From Clostridia bacterium (GTDB taxonomy: Bacteria; Bacillota; Peptococcia; DRI-13; SM3-B62), in NCBI GenBank assembly GCA_018433675.1, contig JAHDQS010000023.1:1-53980 (forward strand): DNA of 53,980 nucleotides, read 5' to 3'. Positions 1 to 8,719 of this stretch are shown piece after piece. Numbering within the stretch: the stretch's first letter is position 1; each line of letters starts with the position of its first letter. Both the position numbers and the translations under genes were made by a program. The notes under the pieces were generated by a model. The model made no database searches and had not been told where the DNA came from. It worked only from the letters and a program-made list of their open reading frames with translations.

Positions 1-349
1 ACTTCACTCCCATGTAATCTACTGAACTTTTTTGCATTTTTTTGTATTTCATTGAAATACATTTTTGTCCAGTTTATTCATGGTGCTATTGTCTCACAGG
101 TTTTCTATGTTTCCTATGTGTCGGAAGTTTTGACGCTTACGTCTTATCTTCATGCCTGAATAAAACGCAGCCTTCCAAACTTATGAGTATGGAGGGCGTT
201 GTTATGCGTATTCGGCATTTTGAAAAAAACATCCAGCCGCTAAGCGGCCTGGCGTGATGAAGCGGAAATCATTTTAGCTATAATGCTTAATGGTAAACGG
301 CTAAAAAAGCCTTTACTGCCCGCTTGTTCTTCATTTCCGAATTTCAAAT
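1..349. other. Non-coding or decayed sequence at the window edge
   Basis: No gene can be supported here. The only long open frame has no ribosome binding site and no recognisable protein pattern. A small hairpin (GCCGC-TAA-GCGGC, 236-248) lies in it. The stretch probably belongs to the decayed insertion-sequence zone that follows. Confidence 0.4.
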
Positions 350-911
350 TTGATAGAGTACGAAAAAGTTCGCGTAGATGTCCGTGTTATCAGCATGGCG
401 GTGCTGGCCTTGGAACCAATGTTGGAAGAATCTAAAGAGAGCTATTCGCAGTTGTTTGAGAACTTGCGGCAACGTGGATTCCAGAAACCTTCATTGGTGG
501 TTTCAGATGCCAACAAGGGGCTGGTGGCTGCCGTTCGCGAGAGCTTTCCCGGGGCATCCTGGCAACGGTGCAAGGTGCATTTTATGCGAAATATTCTGGT
601 CCAAGTGTCGCAGAAAGAGAAGGCGTCCTTTGCGGTACAGATCAAGGGAATCTGGTTAGCGCCCACTGCCGAGTTAGCCCGTCAGCGGGCGGACAATTTG
701 ATCGAGCGCTATGAGAAGTGGTTTCCAAGAGCAATCGAAATCCTGGAGGACGGCCTGGAGGATTCTCTTGCTTTCTATACTTTTCCCTAACTCGGATTTC
801 TATCTGCGGCTGGTGACCGTATACCTAATGGAGTATGCCGAGGACTGGTCTGTGTCCAGAGTGTACCTGAACCCTCTATCCATTCAGACACTTCTGCTGA
901 ATGCAGCTTAA
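350..911 (+). pseudogene. IS256-family (mutator-type) transposase relic
   Basis: This is the broken catalytic core of an IS256-type DDE transposase. The stretch reading YEKVRVDVRVISMAVL, then VVSDANKGLVAAV and the block around WQRCKVHFMRNIL, is characteristic of the family: the second Asp follows the SDANKGL segment and CKVHFMRN is a hallmark. The reading frame stops at 790 after FYTFP. The family C-terminus (FPNSDFYLRLVTVYLMEYAEDW) resumes in another frame and ends at 911. The part between, which would carry the catalytic Glu and an NREIRRR-like segment, is missing. The join falls at a repeated TTTCC/FP motif, so a deletion between short repeats is likely. The N-terminal third is also absent and a few residues are lost near 415. 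The sequence to about 951 resembles an IS256 right end. It cannot be active. Confidence 0.85.
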
Positions 912-1181
912 TTCATATTTCGGAGCCCCTAAATTGCGAACATTCCTTGACACGACCTAGATATTTAGATATGTTTAAATTTAAGTATTAGAATTAGTCA
1001 TAGTGCTGAGAAGAATAGGCCGCCGCCAAGGGGGTACCAGAGGGGTACGACTTTTTTTGTATCCTCAGGGCATACAGAGGTATGTTGCTTACTTAAATGG
1101 GTTTAAAGCCTTGATATTGAGGGGTTTGCCGCGCACATATAATGGAAAGAAAGATTGTCCCATTTATTGGAGGTTGAGGTT

Positions 1182-2339
1182 ATGAAACGTGTAATTTCTA
1201 TAACAGTTACGGTCGTTGCCGCTTGCATTATCCTTTCCGGATGCAGCACTGCTAAGCAAAAGAATTTCAGTTTACATGAAACGCCGCAAACCTACGTTTT
1301 GCAGGGCGAGGATTCGTTCGCCATAATGCCAACGGTTACACTTTATGAAAACGGCAACGCATGGCTGTCGCAGCCGTTCATTAGCAGCTATGGAATATTT
1401 GAGATCGGGAAGTATGTAATTGATGGCAATGAACTAACAGTTACGCACAAAGACGCGTGCAGCGCAACATTTGAAATTTCCGACGGTGGGGATACGCTGA
1501 CGCTTCTTTCAGCAAACTTGAGCTTTACAAAAGTCGGCGCAGTGTATAAATACCGTTCAAACGTAGATTACATGAGCAGCTCAACGAAAGTCGACGGAGA
1601 GATACTTACTCTTGATAAATTGCGCGAACTGGCAAAGAACGCTCCGAGCCTTACAGCTTCGGATTTTGAGAAATACGAGCATTTCAGCAAAGACCCAGAT
1701 TATCATATCTTCGAGATAGAAGGCAAATATACGCTCAAAGTAATCTTATCCGCAGACGGTAATATCCATTGCATTGTAGAGCGCAAATCGAGCGGCGAGA
1801 GTTTTCCATTAAACAAAAACGGCTCAACAGGCTATGATTTTGACGCTTTTCTCGGTCTCGCAAGCATTCCCGAATGTGAAGTCCGCAAATGGCTTGATTA
1901 CTTCGGTAGTGATAAGATGCCGTGGGACGAGAGCAAGGAATTAAAGCTGACTGAATTCCCTGGTGTCACTTTTACATGGACATCTGAAAAAGTAACTGCA
2001 GGTGAGAAAGAACTGTTCTGGGGTATGCCCGTTTGGAATGTCTATTTGGCTGATTTGACAAACGATGGGAAACCTGAATTTTGTGCAACGGTGAGCTTTG
2101 GCTCCGGCATTATCGATAATAGGATAATCGTGTTCGATTATGCTGCGGACAAAATGTATCAGCTGTCCGACCGAATGTGCTACGATTATTTTCTGTCGCA
2201 GGATAACGAAAAATTGATGGTTACCCAAACGAACTATTTGGATAGCAAGCCGCTTGCAACTGCCCAACTACGTTTGGTAAACGGAGAAATTTTCAAATTC
2301 GGTACCTCAATAGAGAATAAAGAATCGATTACTGATTAG
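1182..2339 (+). CDS. Putative lipoprotein with a C-terminal repeat-like domain
   Basis: A 385-residue predicted lipoprotein. The N-terminus is a basic start, a hydrophobic run and the lipobox LSGC with Cys at residue 21, so it should be lipid-anchored outside the membrane. ATG 1182 is preferred over the upstream TTG at 1155 because GGAGG lies at 1169-1173 and the signal peptide begins exactly there. The C-terminal part contains LADLTNDGKPEFCATV, a pattern like FG-GAP/VCBS-type calcium-binding loops, also seen in extracellular tails of some clostridial BlaR1-like proteins (family knowledge, not verified here). No enzyme motif is visible. It stands alone: IS256 debris lies upstream and a tiny ORF follows. 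A TATAAT box at 1138-1143 could be its -10 element, without a good -35. Function unknown. Confidence 0.7.
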   Translation: MKRVISITVTVVAACIILSGCSTAKQKNFSLHETPQTYVLQGEDSFAIMPTVTLYENGNAWLSQPFISSYGIFEIGKYVIDGNELTVTHKDACSATFEISDGGDTLTLLSANLSFTKVGAVYKYRSNVDYMSSSTKVDGEILTLDKLRELAKNAPSLTASDFEKYEHFSKDPDYHIFEIEGKYTLKVILSADGNIHCIVERKSSGESFPLNKNGSTGYDFDAFLGLASIPECEVRKWLDYFGSDKMPWDESKELKLTEFPGVTFTWTSEKVTAGEKELFWGMPVWNVYLADLTNDGKPEFCATVSFGSGIIDNRIIVFDYAADKMYQLSDRMCYDYFLSQDNEKLMVTQTNYLDSKPLATAQLRLVNGEIFKFGTSIENKESITD

Positions 2340-2344
2340 TAGAC

Positions 2345-2446
2345 ATGAGGATGGCAAACAAAACTGAGGCGACGGTGCTTGATATGTTCCCCAAGTGTGT
2401 ACCTGCAGAAACGGTCGTGAGGATTGAACGCTTGGGAGGCCAGTAA
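2345..2446 (+). other. Tiny ORF (33 codons), possible gene-end relic
   Basis: A short frame (MRMANKTEATVLDMFPKCV…, ending ERLGGQ) starts five bases after the lipoprotein stop. There is no clear ribosome binding site. The residue composition looks protein-like, so it may be the tail of a lost gene, but no family is recognised. Confidence 0.2.
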
Positions 2447-2541
2447 ATCTATGTATGCATGATGTTGAAAGTTTTAACAAATAATAATATAATTGGCGAG
2501 AAGGAAATTAATAAAGAGAGGCAATAGCGGGAGAGATTTGA

Positions 2542-2988
2542 TTGAGAAAGAAAAATACGGAAGAACTCACAAACGATATCATAAAGACGAGTAACATCAA
2601 AGAATACATTACCGACAATAATCAGGACTTTATTGATCAAAAATTCCATACGCTTTTAAGGGAGATCATTATTGAGAAAAATCTGAATAACAAAGACGTT
2701 ATAGAAAAAAGCAATTTGAATCGCGTATATTTTTATCATCTTTTAAGCGGGAAAAGGAAACCTTCAAGAAATAAAATCCTCCAGCTCGCATTCGGTCTTG
2801 ACCTTGACATCAAGGAAACCCAGCATCTTTTAAAAATCTCAGGAATAAATATGCTTTACAGTAAACGCAAAAGGGATGCTGTGATAATCTATGCGTTAAA
2901 CAATCATATCAGCCTGATGGAAGCGGAACTGTTATTGGAAGAAGAAGGAGAAGCGCTGATCTGCAGTTCAACAAGGGAGGTAAAATGA
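2542..2988 (+). CDS. XRE-like helix-turn-helix protein
   Basis: A 148-residue protein with a Cro/CI-type helix-turn-helix at about residues 35-95: NKDVIEKSNLNRVYFYHLLSGKRKPSRNK fits the pattern in which the second helix contacts DNA, followed by ILQLAFGLDLDIKETQHLLK. The TTG start at 2542 is supported by GGGAGAG six bases upstream. Its stop overlaps the ATG of the next frame (ATGA at 2985-2988), so the two were translationally coupled. In Clostridia such XRE proteins are often paired with a Ser/Thr kinase, and the next frame is indeed a kinase N-lobe, now truncated. It probably regulated or partnered that kinase. With the partner broken, its present function is uncertain, although the gene itself is intact. 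Confidence 0.7.
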   Translation: MRKKNTEELTNDIIKTSNIKEYITDNNQDFIDQKFHTLLREIIIEKNLNNKDVIEKSNLNRVYFYHLLSGKRKPSRNKILQLAFGLDLDIKETQHLLKISGINMLYSKRKRDAVIIYALNNHISLMEAELLLEEEGEALICSSTREVK

Positions 2989-3338
2989 GCGGCTTACGGA
3001 GTTTTTATCAAAGTCAATTGAACGATGAGCCGATCGGGAACGGCAAGGTGCCAACTCTGACTGACAAATATGAAATCGTTGAGTGGATTGCGGAAAACGG
3101 CAACAGCACGATTTATATTGCGGTTCACAGGATACTGAAAACAAAGGTTATTCTGAAATGTTATAAAAATACGTATCAGGCAGAGGAATACAAGATCTTG
3201 TCAAAACTGATCCATCCGGGGATTCCTCGCATCATTGACGTGGTCTCGGAATGGTCGCAACTACGCTCAAAGGCAAGGTGGACAGATATGAACTCTGGAA
3301 TGAACCCGATGCGCTTTACGATTATTATCAAAGGATAA
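2985..3338 (+). pseudogene. Truncated Ser/Thr protein kinase (N-lobe only)
   Basis: This is the start of a eukaryotic-type protein kinase. Residues 28-88 read as an N-lobe: YEIVEWIAENGNSTIYIAVH (glycine-rich loop region), then VILKCYK with the candidate ATP-binding Lys, then HPGIPRIIDVVSE, the usual stretch before the hinge. The catalytic loop (HRD), the DFG motif and the whole C-lobe are missing. From about 3245 the frame runs into unrelated sequence and stops at 3338. At the same point the glycosidase-like fragment begins in another frame, so a deletion appears to have fused two genes. It is coupled to the XRE gene by an ATGA overlap. It is not expected to have kinase activity. Confidence 0.75.
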
Positions 3339-4147
3339 GACCGGAAGACTATATCAACATGGCAAGACAGGCGATCCCTATCATCCGGAAAATCGATCCG
3401 GATGCGGAGATCGTTTGGGCGTGTACGAGCAGTTATATCGAGAAGGAATGCCAGGACTATACCAAGGTTCTGCTGAATTCTGATATTGTCCGGCAGGTCG
3501 ATGGGATTTCACTTCACAGTGTCAATAATGATTCATCGCCAGTGTTTGAAAGCGATTATTATTATCAGTATGATACCATGTGGGACGGAATCAAAGCACT
3601 GGCTGAGAAGAACGGATTTCAAGGATATTTTCTGGCGGACGAGCTAAACTACAGGAGCTTTTACAGCTTGGTCCTGCAACCGGAGCAGGGTTCATATCAC
3701 CCCTATGAAGCAGAAATCGCGGCCAAATATATTGCTAGGATGATCGCCATTAACAGAGGGATGGATATTTCCGTAGGAACGTCAGGCACCAATTCCTATG
3801 AGAGGATCATAGAAGGCATTGTTATAAAAAACATGGGAAATATCATGGATGGGCTTGAAGTATTTGAAATTCCCGTGACGGTGGAATCCTCAAACGCCGT
3901 CAGATATTACACCTTCAAGGACGGCGAAAACAATCACTATATTGCAGTATGGAATGACGGCGCTGCCAAGGTTGCCGACGAAGGAATTCAGGCCAAAATT
4001 ACCATTACAGACGGCGCCCGTGATCATGCGGTCGTTCTGGATCCCTATCATTCAACCCAGCAGAGACTTGACCTTGCGAAAGATGGAAACAAGGTCGTCA
4101 TTGATCAGTTTATTTTACGGGATTATCCGATATTCATCAAGCTGTGA
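3251..4147 (+). pseudogene. N-terminally truncated clan GH-A glycoside hydrolase
   Basis: A 298-residue open frame that begins inside a catalytic domain. YELWNEPD near residue 13 is the typical acid/base strand end of clan GH-A enzymes (GH39-like), and FLADELNYR near residue 130 fits the nucleophile strand. A beta-sandwich-like tail follows (YTFKDGENNHYIAVWNDG…). The N-terminal part of the barrel, normally about 150 or more residues, is missing. The ATG at 3251 has no ribosome binding site and lies at the junction with the kinase fragment. It is therefore best read as a gene remnant whose 5' part was lost by deletion. No carbohydrate-utilisation neighbours remain, so substrate and family are open. 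Confidence 0.65.
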
Positions 4148-4426
4148 GCAGTTGTATGATTTTGGATTAACTGCCTCAAACGGATAGGATAACGGAGCAG
4201 AAGCACGGACCAGGAAATATAAACCCTGCTGTACAATGTTCTGAAGGTTATGGTTCAGCTCCCAAAAGGCGATTTCGGCAAGACTGCTTACCGACTTTTC
4301 CGATGCCGGAGAGATTGACTTGGTCAAAACCGGCATTGTCGATGGGAAAAGCACCTGTGAAAATGCAGGTGCTTTCTTTTCATAACGCTTTACATATAAA
4401 ATTTACAGCAAAATTTACAGGAAATA
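4148..4426. other. Intergenic stretch without a recognisable gene
   Basis: Short protein-like runs appear in shifting frames (for example ARLLTDFSDAGEIDLVKTG ending near 4383), suggesting decayed coding DNA, but no family can be named. A terminator hairpin sits at 4348-4380. Two near-identical 11-mers (AAAATTTACAG) follow in tandem near 4400-4420, just upstream of the next promoter. Confidence 0.35.
4348..4380 (+). terminator. Rho-independent terminator
   Basis: AAAGCACCTG (4348-4357) pairs perfectly with CAGGTGCTTT (4365-4374) across a 7-base loop and is followed by CTTTT. It would end transcription coming from the decayed 2.5-4.3 kb region and insulate the next promoter. Confidence 0.75.
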
Positions 4427-4479
4427 TTGACAATAAAACTTGGCATTGGTACAATGAATATGACAATAAAACTTGGCAT
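4427..4479 (+). promoter_or_regulatory. Sigma-A promoter with two 19-bp direct repeats (candidate operator)
   Basis: TTGACA (4427-4432), a 17-bp spacer and TACAAT (4450-4455) form a near-consensus promoter. The 19-mer TGACAATAAAACTTGGCAT occurs at 4428-4446, covering the -35 and spacer, and again exactly at 4461-4479, downstream of the -10. The repeats are 33 bp apart, about three helical turns. This placement fits repression by a protein binding both copies; the XRE protein encoded at 4818-5027 is the obvious candidate (inference). Confidence 0.75.
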
Positions 4480-4502
4480 ATAGACTTAGGAGGTAATTGA
4501 TT

Positions 4503-4814
4503 ATGAATAGAGAAGAGATTTTAAAGAAAAGCATAGAAGAGAATAGATACCTTGATGAAAGAGAACAGCGTGAAGTGGGTAATAGCTTTGGTTTTGGCGG
4601 GGTAATAGTAGCTATTCTATGTGTGTTTTTTAGCATTGTGAATGCTTTGCGAGGTCAAAATTTTTACGAGTTTGGAGTTATTATTATGGGGTATTTGTCG
4701 GGATGGGCGTGGCGTTCCTATATTATAATAAAAAAGAAAAACTATTTGATACAGTCAATTGCTTCCAGTTTCGCTGCAATATTAGGATTAGTTGCGTATT
4801 TTATGCTGGTGTGA
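4503..4814 (+). CDS. Small membrane protein (DUF6442-like)
   Basis: A 103-residue protein with a charged N-terminus (NREEILKKSIEENRYLDEREQ) and about three hydrophobic segments: VIVAILCVFFSIV, FGVIIMGYLSGWAW and SIASSFAAILGLVAYFML. ATG 4503 is chosen because AGGAGG (4488-4493) sits nine bases upstream; a TTG at 4497 is too close to it. Small membrane proteins of this layout followed by a short XRE regulator are common in Firmicutes and are often annotated DUF6442 (from memory, unverified). The stop lies three bases before the next ATG, so the two genes form an operon driven by the repeat-bearing promoter. The biochemical role is unknown. Confidence 0.7.
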   Translation: MNREEILKKSIEENRYLDEREQREVGNSFGFGGVIVAILCVFFSIVNALRGQNFYEFGVIIMGYLSGWAWRSYIIIKKKNYLIQSIASSFAAILGLVAYFMLV

Positions 4815-4817
4815 GCT

Positions 4818-5027
4818 ATGAAAAATGAATTGATTTTACATAATAGGCTAAAAGAAGTCAGAGCAAAACAAAATTTGTCACAAAGCCAGCTTGCTCAATT
4901 GGTGGGTGTTTCGAGGAACACTATTAGTTCCATTGAAACAGGTCAATTTAATCCAACAGCAAAATTGGCTTTAATACTATGCATTGCTTTGAACAAAAAG
5001 TTTGAGGAATTATTTTATTTCAAGTAA
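4818..5027 (+). CDS. Short XRE-family transcriptional regulator
   Basis: A 69-residue protein that is essentially one helix-turn-helix domain. NRLKEVRAKQNLSQSQLAQLVGVSRNTISSIE matches the XRE/Cro fold (helices 2-3 at QSQLAQLVG and RNTISSIE), and the ending ALNKKFEELFYFK is typical of the YgzD-like short regulators paired with small membrane proteins. It follows the membrane gene by three bases. It probably represses its own operon through the two direct repeats at 4428-4479 (inference from position and family). Confidence 0.85.
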   Translation: MKNELILHNRLKEVRAKQNLSQSQLAQLVGVSRNTISSIETGQFNPTAKLALILCIALNKKFEELFYFK

Positions 5028-5348
5028 GATGCTGAATATAGTTTTTATCTTCTTACTGATACGCAGGACGCAGCTTTGGACGTACTTCATGATTTAATTG
5101 CGCAATTATCTCAAATGGGAATTCCGTTTGTGCTTGGGGATCGGTCTGTAGATACACCAGCCGATATTGCTATTATTAAGCACGAAATAGAAGATATCAT
5201 TTTTAAGCAAAAAGAAGAAATATATGCAAGGGTGCAAGCGGGTCGGTGGGAAGAAATATCAACTTATATTGATCTTATCGCATCACGTAGAGATCACCGC
5301 CCCTCCCTTAGCGGACACAAATGGCTTCGACGTATAAAAGGCCCTTAA
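5028..5348 (+). pseudogene. Unrecognised coding remnant
   Basis: A protein-like open frame runs directly on from the XRE stop codon in the same frame, without a start codon or ribosome binding site: DAEYSFYLLTDTQDAALDVLHDL… and IIKHEIEDIIFKQKEEIYARV… . It therefore looks like the 3' part of a gene whose beginning was lost when the upstream pair arrived. A TTG at 5076 could initiate a 90-residue product but has no Shine-Dalgarno sequence. The last residues (SGHKWLRRIKGP) probably run past the original end. No family recognised. Confidence 0.4.
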
Positions 5349-5433
5349 AAGTGCGCCATTTGTTCCTACCAATACCCTTTGGGTGTTGTTAGTTCTCTGA
5401 TTTATCTATCGGCCGATAAACAATCCTTTTTTG

Positions 5434-7944
5434 TCATTCTGCTTCCCTCAATCGCTCAACAATAGTTGATTTATAAATAGAGCAGTACGCATTTTCCGGC
5501 GTAATAATACAGATTGCCAGAACCGCCAAACTTGCCATCAAAACAGGGATGAAAGGATAGGTGAATATTGCATAGGTCGCTTGCTGCTGAAACAACTTAA
5601 AAATCCCAAAGGTGATGGCGTTTCCTGCTGTAAAGACGAAAAATAAGGTTATCACAGCGTATCCAAGCCCTTCACTTACCAACATTCTCCTGACCTGCTT
5701 TCGGCTCATGCCTACGCATTCAAGCGTTGCCAATTCTTGTTTGCGAACCACAATGCCTACCGACATAACGTTTACAAAATTGAGAATACCAATCAAAGCA
5801 AGAATTAGTGCGACACCGCCGCCGAGAATGTACAGCATGATTTTGCTCGCACGCAATTCTTCCTGCGCTTCCAGCTTTGATTGGCGCGATACTTCATAAA
5901 CTTCGTCCGTTATTTGTTTCAGCGTATCAAGGGCCTGCTCTTCATATCCTTGCGCAACATCAATATGAAGTTTTAATACAATTGGTTCCCCGTATACAGC
6001 ATTCATCAGCGTATTTGATACGAATACGTTTGGCGCAAAGCTACGGCAGATTTTTCCAAAGGACTGCGGTACAAAACCGCCGACTGGTACTTTTATCGGT
6101 TCGCTACCGGGTCGCTCCTGCATTCCCGATTCACTTGTGCATACCATAGGGAAAATTGTTAATTCATCGACATTTTCAAACAGGTTTGGTGTGTTGGTAG
6201 CGATAAGTGCAAACTCGCCCCGTTCAAATGCGTCAATGTCGATGGGCTTATCCATTGTTTTATTTAGTTCTGTTAGGGCTTCGCGGTCAATGCCCGCAAT
6301 TATCCCTGTGAAATTATCATAAATATTCTGTTCCGTTAAACCCTCTGCGTTATTTCGTTTAATATAATCGTCCACATATTCCCCAAACTCGTCCGGCGAA
6401 TAGTCAAGGCGCATCCATTCCAGCGTTGTCACACGCAAGCTCTCAAATCCGGGCAAGGATTTTATTGTATCCATAAACGCAGAAGTAAACTTCTGCTCTG
6501 GGTAACCAACCATCACAGTATTATTTTGAAGCATAAAATCGCTTTCGAGATAGGATGCGACATAATTGTCCGTGTCCATACTGGTAATAAGCGTTGTAAT
6601 GGTTATGAATGTTGTTATCCCAAGAAACAGGCTTAGTAATACAATAGCCGCACGCTTTCTATCCCGAAAGATATTGCGGAATGCCATTTTATAAGGCTTT
6701 CCGTTGACAGACGAATAGACACGGCTTTTGTTAATCTTTATACCCGTAAATTTCTGCGCTTCAATAGGCGAAATGCTTGCAGCTTTTTTTGCGGGCTTGA
6801 ATGCTCCTAAAAGGGCTGTAAACAAAGCAAAGAGCGCCGCGCCAAGATAAATCAGCGGAGAAAAAGATACGACAGTACCCGTGGCGATGCTCCCCAAATT
6901 TGAAAGGAACAAGGGAACGGCAACGAAGGAAAGCAGAAAGGCTACCGCTGCGCCAATAGGTATTCCAATTATACAAAGCCGCACGATTTGGCCGATGACA
7001 ACACGTTTAATTTGTTTTGGCGTTGTGCCAAGCGTTTTGAGCAAACCGTAAAAACGCACATCCCGCGAAACGGAAATATACAGGACATTGTATATCAAAA
7101 GATAACCTGTAAAGATTAGAAAGGCAATAACAGTAGATAAGGCAATCAGGGTTGTTCTCATATCCCCCGGGTCTACATCAAAAGCAGGGACAATCTTTAC
7201 CTTTTGGGTTTCGGATAATCCTAAATCCAATTTGAGCTGTTCACAGTACTCTAAAACCCGTGAGGAATTATCGAATAATACCGATGCCGAGCCGTTGGCT
7301 TCGGCTGTTTTTCCATACTCCTGTGATAACTCCTCTGACACTAAAATAGAGTCGATATTACCTGAGCGAATATACATATAGCTTGTAAACCAGCCGGATA
7401 AATTAAATACTTCGTTAACAAGCGCACCGTTATTTCCATTTTCGGTATAGTAGGAAAGAGGTATCTCCATGCCGATTGACGGGTTTTCAATGCCCAATCT
7501 TTCAAGCACCCAGAGAGGAACCATGATTTCATTTTCTTTTTGCGGATAGCTGCCCGCAATATCTGTAAAAGCGGGAGCGCGTAATTTTTCCCACTCTGTT
7601 TTATCAAAGTAATGCAGGGATAAATTCATATCGCCCATCTGCGGCGTAGTTTTCACAAAGGCAACATTATTTCCCGTACCCGCTGCTTTAACATAATTGA
7701 GCTGGTTAAGTTGTTCCATTTGTGATGCAGTCGGTTGGGTAATTGCAGCGTGTGCCACTGTACCCATAAGGCGCGTTTCCTGCATCTTCATTGATTCCAT
7801 AAGACTCATGCCGATGCTAAAAACAGAAGCAATAAGCAGTGTCGTAAGAGCAATGGCTGTGATTATAAAAAAGTTTCTCTTTTTATTGGATTGAAGGCTT
7901 CTGCCTGTAAGTCGCCTTATAACAGCGCCGTTGTTATTCTTCAT
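5434..7944 (-). CDS. FtsX-like ABC transporter permease
   Basis: An 836-residue membrane protein with the two-FtsX layout. There is a first transmembrane helix near residues 25-48, an extracytoplasmic region of about 200 residues, then a three-helix FtsX block (about 265-385) containing VSRDVRFYGLLKTLGTTPKQIKRV. A second helix near 435, another large external region (about 460-690) and a second FtsX block (about 700-830) with VGIVVRKQELATLECVGMSRKQVRRML complete it. The YGLLKTLG and LATLECVG coupling helices are typical of the MacB/FtsX exporter superfamily. It starts two bases after the ATPase stop, so the pair is one unit. These permeases move peptides or lipids, or protect against antimicrobial peptides, under a neighbouring two-component system; the substrate cannot be read from the sequence. 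Confidence 0.88.
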   Translation of the reverse strand: MKNNNGAVIRRLTGRSLQSNKKRNFFIITAIALTTLLIASVFSIGMSLMESMKMQETRLMGTVAHAAITQPTASQMEQLNQLNYVKAAGTGNNVAFVKTTPQMGDMNLSLHYFDKTEWEKLRAPAFTDIAGSYPQKENEIMVPLWVLERLGIENPSIGMEIPLSYYTENGNNGALVNEVFNLSGWFTSYMYIRSGNIDSILVSEELSQEYGKTAEANGSASVLFDNSSRVLEYCEQLKLDLGLSETQKVKIVPAFDVDPGDMRTTLIALSTVIAFLIFTGYLLIYNVLYISVSRDVRFYGLLKTLGTTPKQIKRVVIGQIVRLCIIGIPIGAAVAFLLSFVAVPLFLSNLGSIATGTVVSFSPLIYLGAALFALFTALLGAFKPAKKAASISPIEAQKFTGIKINKSRVYSSVNGKPYKMAFRNIFRDRKRAAIVLLSLFLGITTFITITTLITSMDTDNYVASYLESDFMLQNNTVMVGYPEQKFTSAFMDTIKSLPGFESLRVTTLEWMRLDYSPDEFGEYVDDYIKRNNAEGLTEQNIYDNFTGIIAGIDREALTELNKTMDKPIDIDAFERGEFALIATNTPNLFENVDELTIFPMVCTSESGMQERPGSEPIKVPVGGFVPQSFGKICRSFAPNVFVSNTLMNAVYGEPIVLKLHIDVAQGYEEQALDTLKQITDEVYEVSRQSKLEAQEELRASKIMLYILGGGVALILALIGILNFVNVMSVGIVVRKQELATLECVGMSRKQVRRMLVSEGLGYAVITLFFVFTAGNAITFGIFKLFQQQATYAIFTYPFIPVLMASLAVLAICIITPENAYCSIYKSTIVERLREAE

Positions 7945-7946
7945 TT

Positions 7947-8624
7947 TCAGCTACGTCCTTCCCGGACGATTTTGCCGTCCTCTATATGGATAACGCGGTC
8001 CGAAAGCTGGGCGATTTGCTCGTTATGGGTAATCATCATCATGGTCTGATGGAATTTGGTGGAAGTCATCTTCAGAACACCTAAAACATCCTGACTGGTT
8101 TTCGTGTCTAAATTGCCGGTAGGCTCGTCCGCAAGTAAAATAGACGGTTTTGTTGCAAGTGCGCGGGCAATCGCTACGCGCTGCCGCTGACCGCCGGAAA
8201 GCATATTGGGCAGGTTATCGCGTTTCTCGCCAAGTCCCAGCGTATCAATAATTTCGTCTATAAAAGCTCTGTCTATTGTGTTGCCATCCAATTCAATCGG
8301 TAACACGATATTTTCATATACACTTAAAATCGGGACGAGATTGTAACTCTGGAACACAAATCCCACATTACGTCTGCGGAATATGGTTAGCTGCTCATCC
8401 GACATTTTAGCAAGCTCTTGTCCGTCAACAATCACTTTCCCGTCTGTCGGTTTGTCAAGACCGCCCAGCATATGCAGAAGCGTACTTTTCCCGGAGCCGG
8501 ACATTCCGACAACTGCCACAAACTCTCCCGCTTCCACAGCTATATCAATGCCATCAAGGGCGCGGACAATATGCGGTTCCTTTCCATAGTGTTTTTTAAG
8601 TCCCTGTGTTGATAAAACCGGCAT
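7947..8624 (-). CDS. ABC transporter ATP-binding protein (MacB/LolD type)
   Basis: A 225-residue ATPase with all motifs: Walker A GMSGSGKST near residue 42, Q-loop FVFQSYNLVP, signature LSGGQRQRVAIARAL near 142, Walker B ILLADEPTGNLD and the switch His in MMITHNEQIA. The insert NLVPILSVYENI and the length are typical of the MacB/LolD/BceA subfamily that pairs with FtsX permeases. The ATG has GGAGAG a few bases upstream. The 71-bp gap to the kinase gene contains repeated TTCTTACAG elements that may be the response-regulator target. It should energise the permease at 5434-7944. Confidence 0.93.
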   Translation of the reverse strand: MPVLSTQGLKKHYGKEPHIVRALDGIDIAVEAGEFVAVVGMSGSGKSTLLHMLGGLDKPTDGKVIVDGQELAKMSDEQLTIFRRRNVGFVFQSYNLVPILSVYENIVLPIELDGNTIDRAFIDEIIDTLGLGEKRDNLPNMLSGGQRQRVAIARALATKPSILLADEPTGNLDTKTSQDVLGVLKMTSTKFHQTMMMITHNEQIAQLSDRVIHIEDGKIVREGRS

Positions 8625-8667
8625 TTCTTCACTCTCCTTTCGCTTATGCTTTTATCATAAACCGCAA

Positions 8668-8719
8668 TTCTTACAGGCTCCTAACAAAACCCGATTTATT
8701 TCTTACAGTTTTGTAAGAA
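8668..8719 (-). promoter_or_regulatory. Candidate response-regulator binding site upstream of the ABC genes
   Basis: TTCTTACAG occurs at 8668-8676 and 8700-8708, 32 bp apart. The second copy is also half of a perfect inverted repeat, TTCTTACA-GTTT-TGTAAGAA (8700-8719), overlapping the last codons of the kinase gene. A possible -10 on the minus strand (TATGAT) is at 8654-8659 without a good -35, which suits an activator-dependent promoter. Binding by the neighbouring OmpR-type regulator is inferred, not shown. Confidence 0.45.

Noticed and set aside
42-257. 71-residue open frame at the window start
   Set aside because: No ribosome binding site, low-complexity cysteine/phenylalanine-rich translation and no family pattern; treated as chance.
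1003-1185. 60-residue open frame before the lipoprotein
   Set aside because: Arginine-rich, no start signal, and it overlaps the lipoprotein's ribosome binding site.
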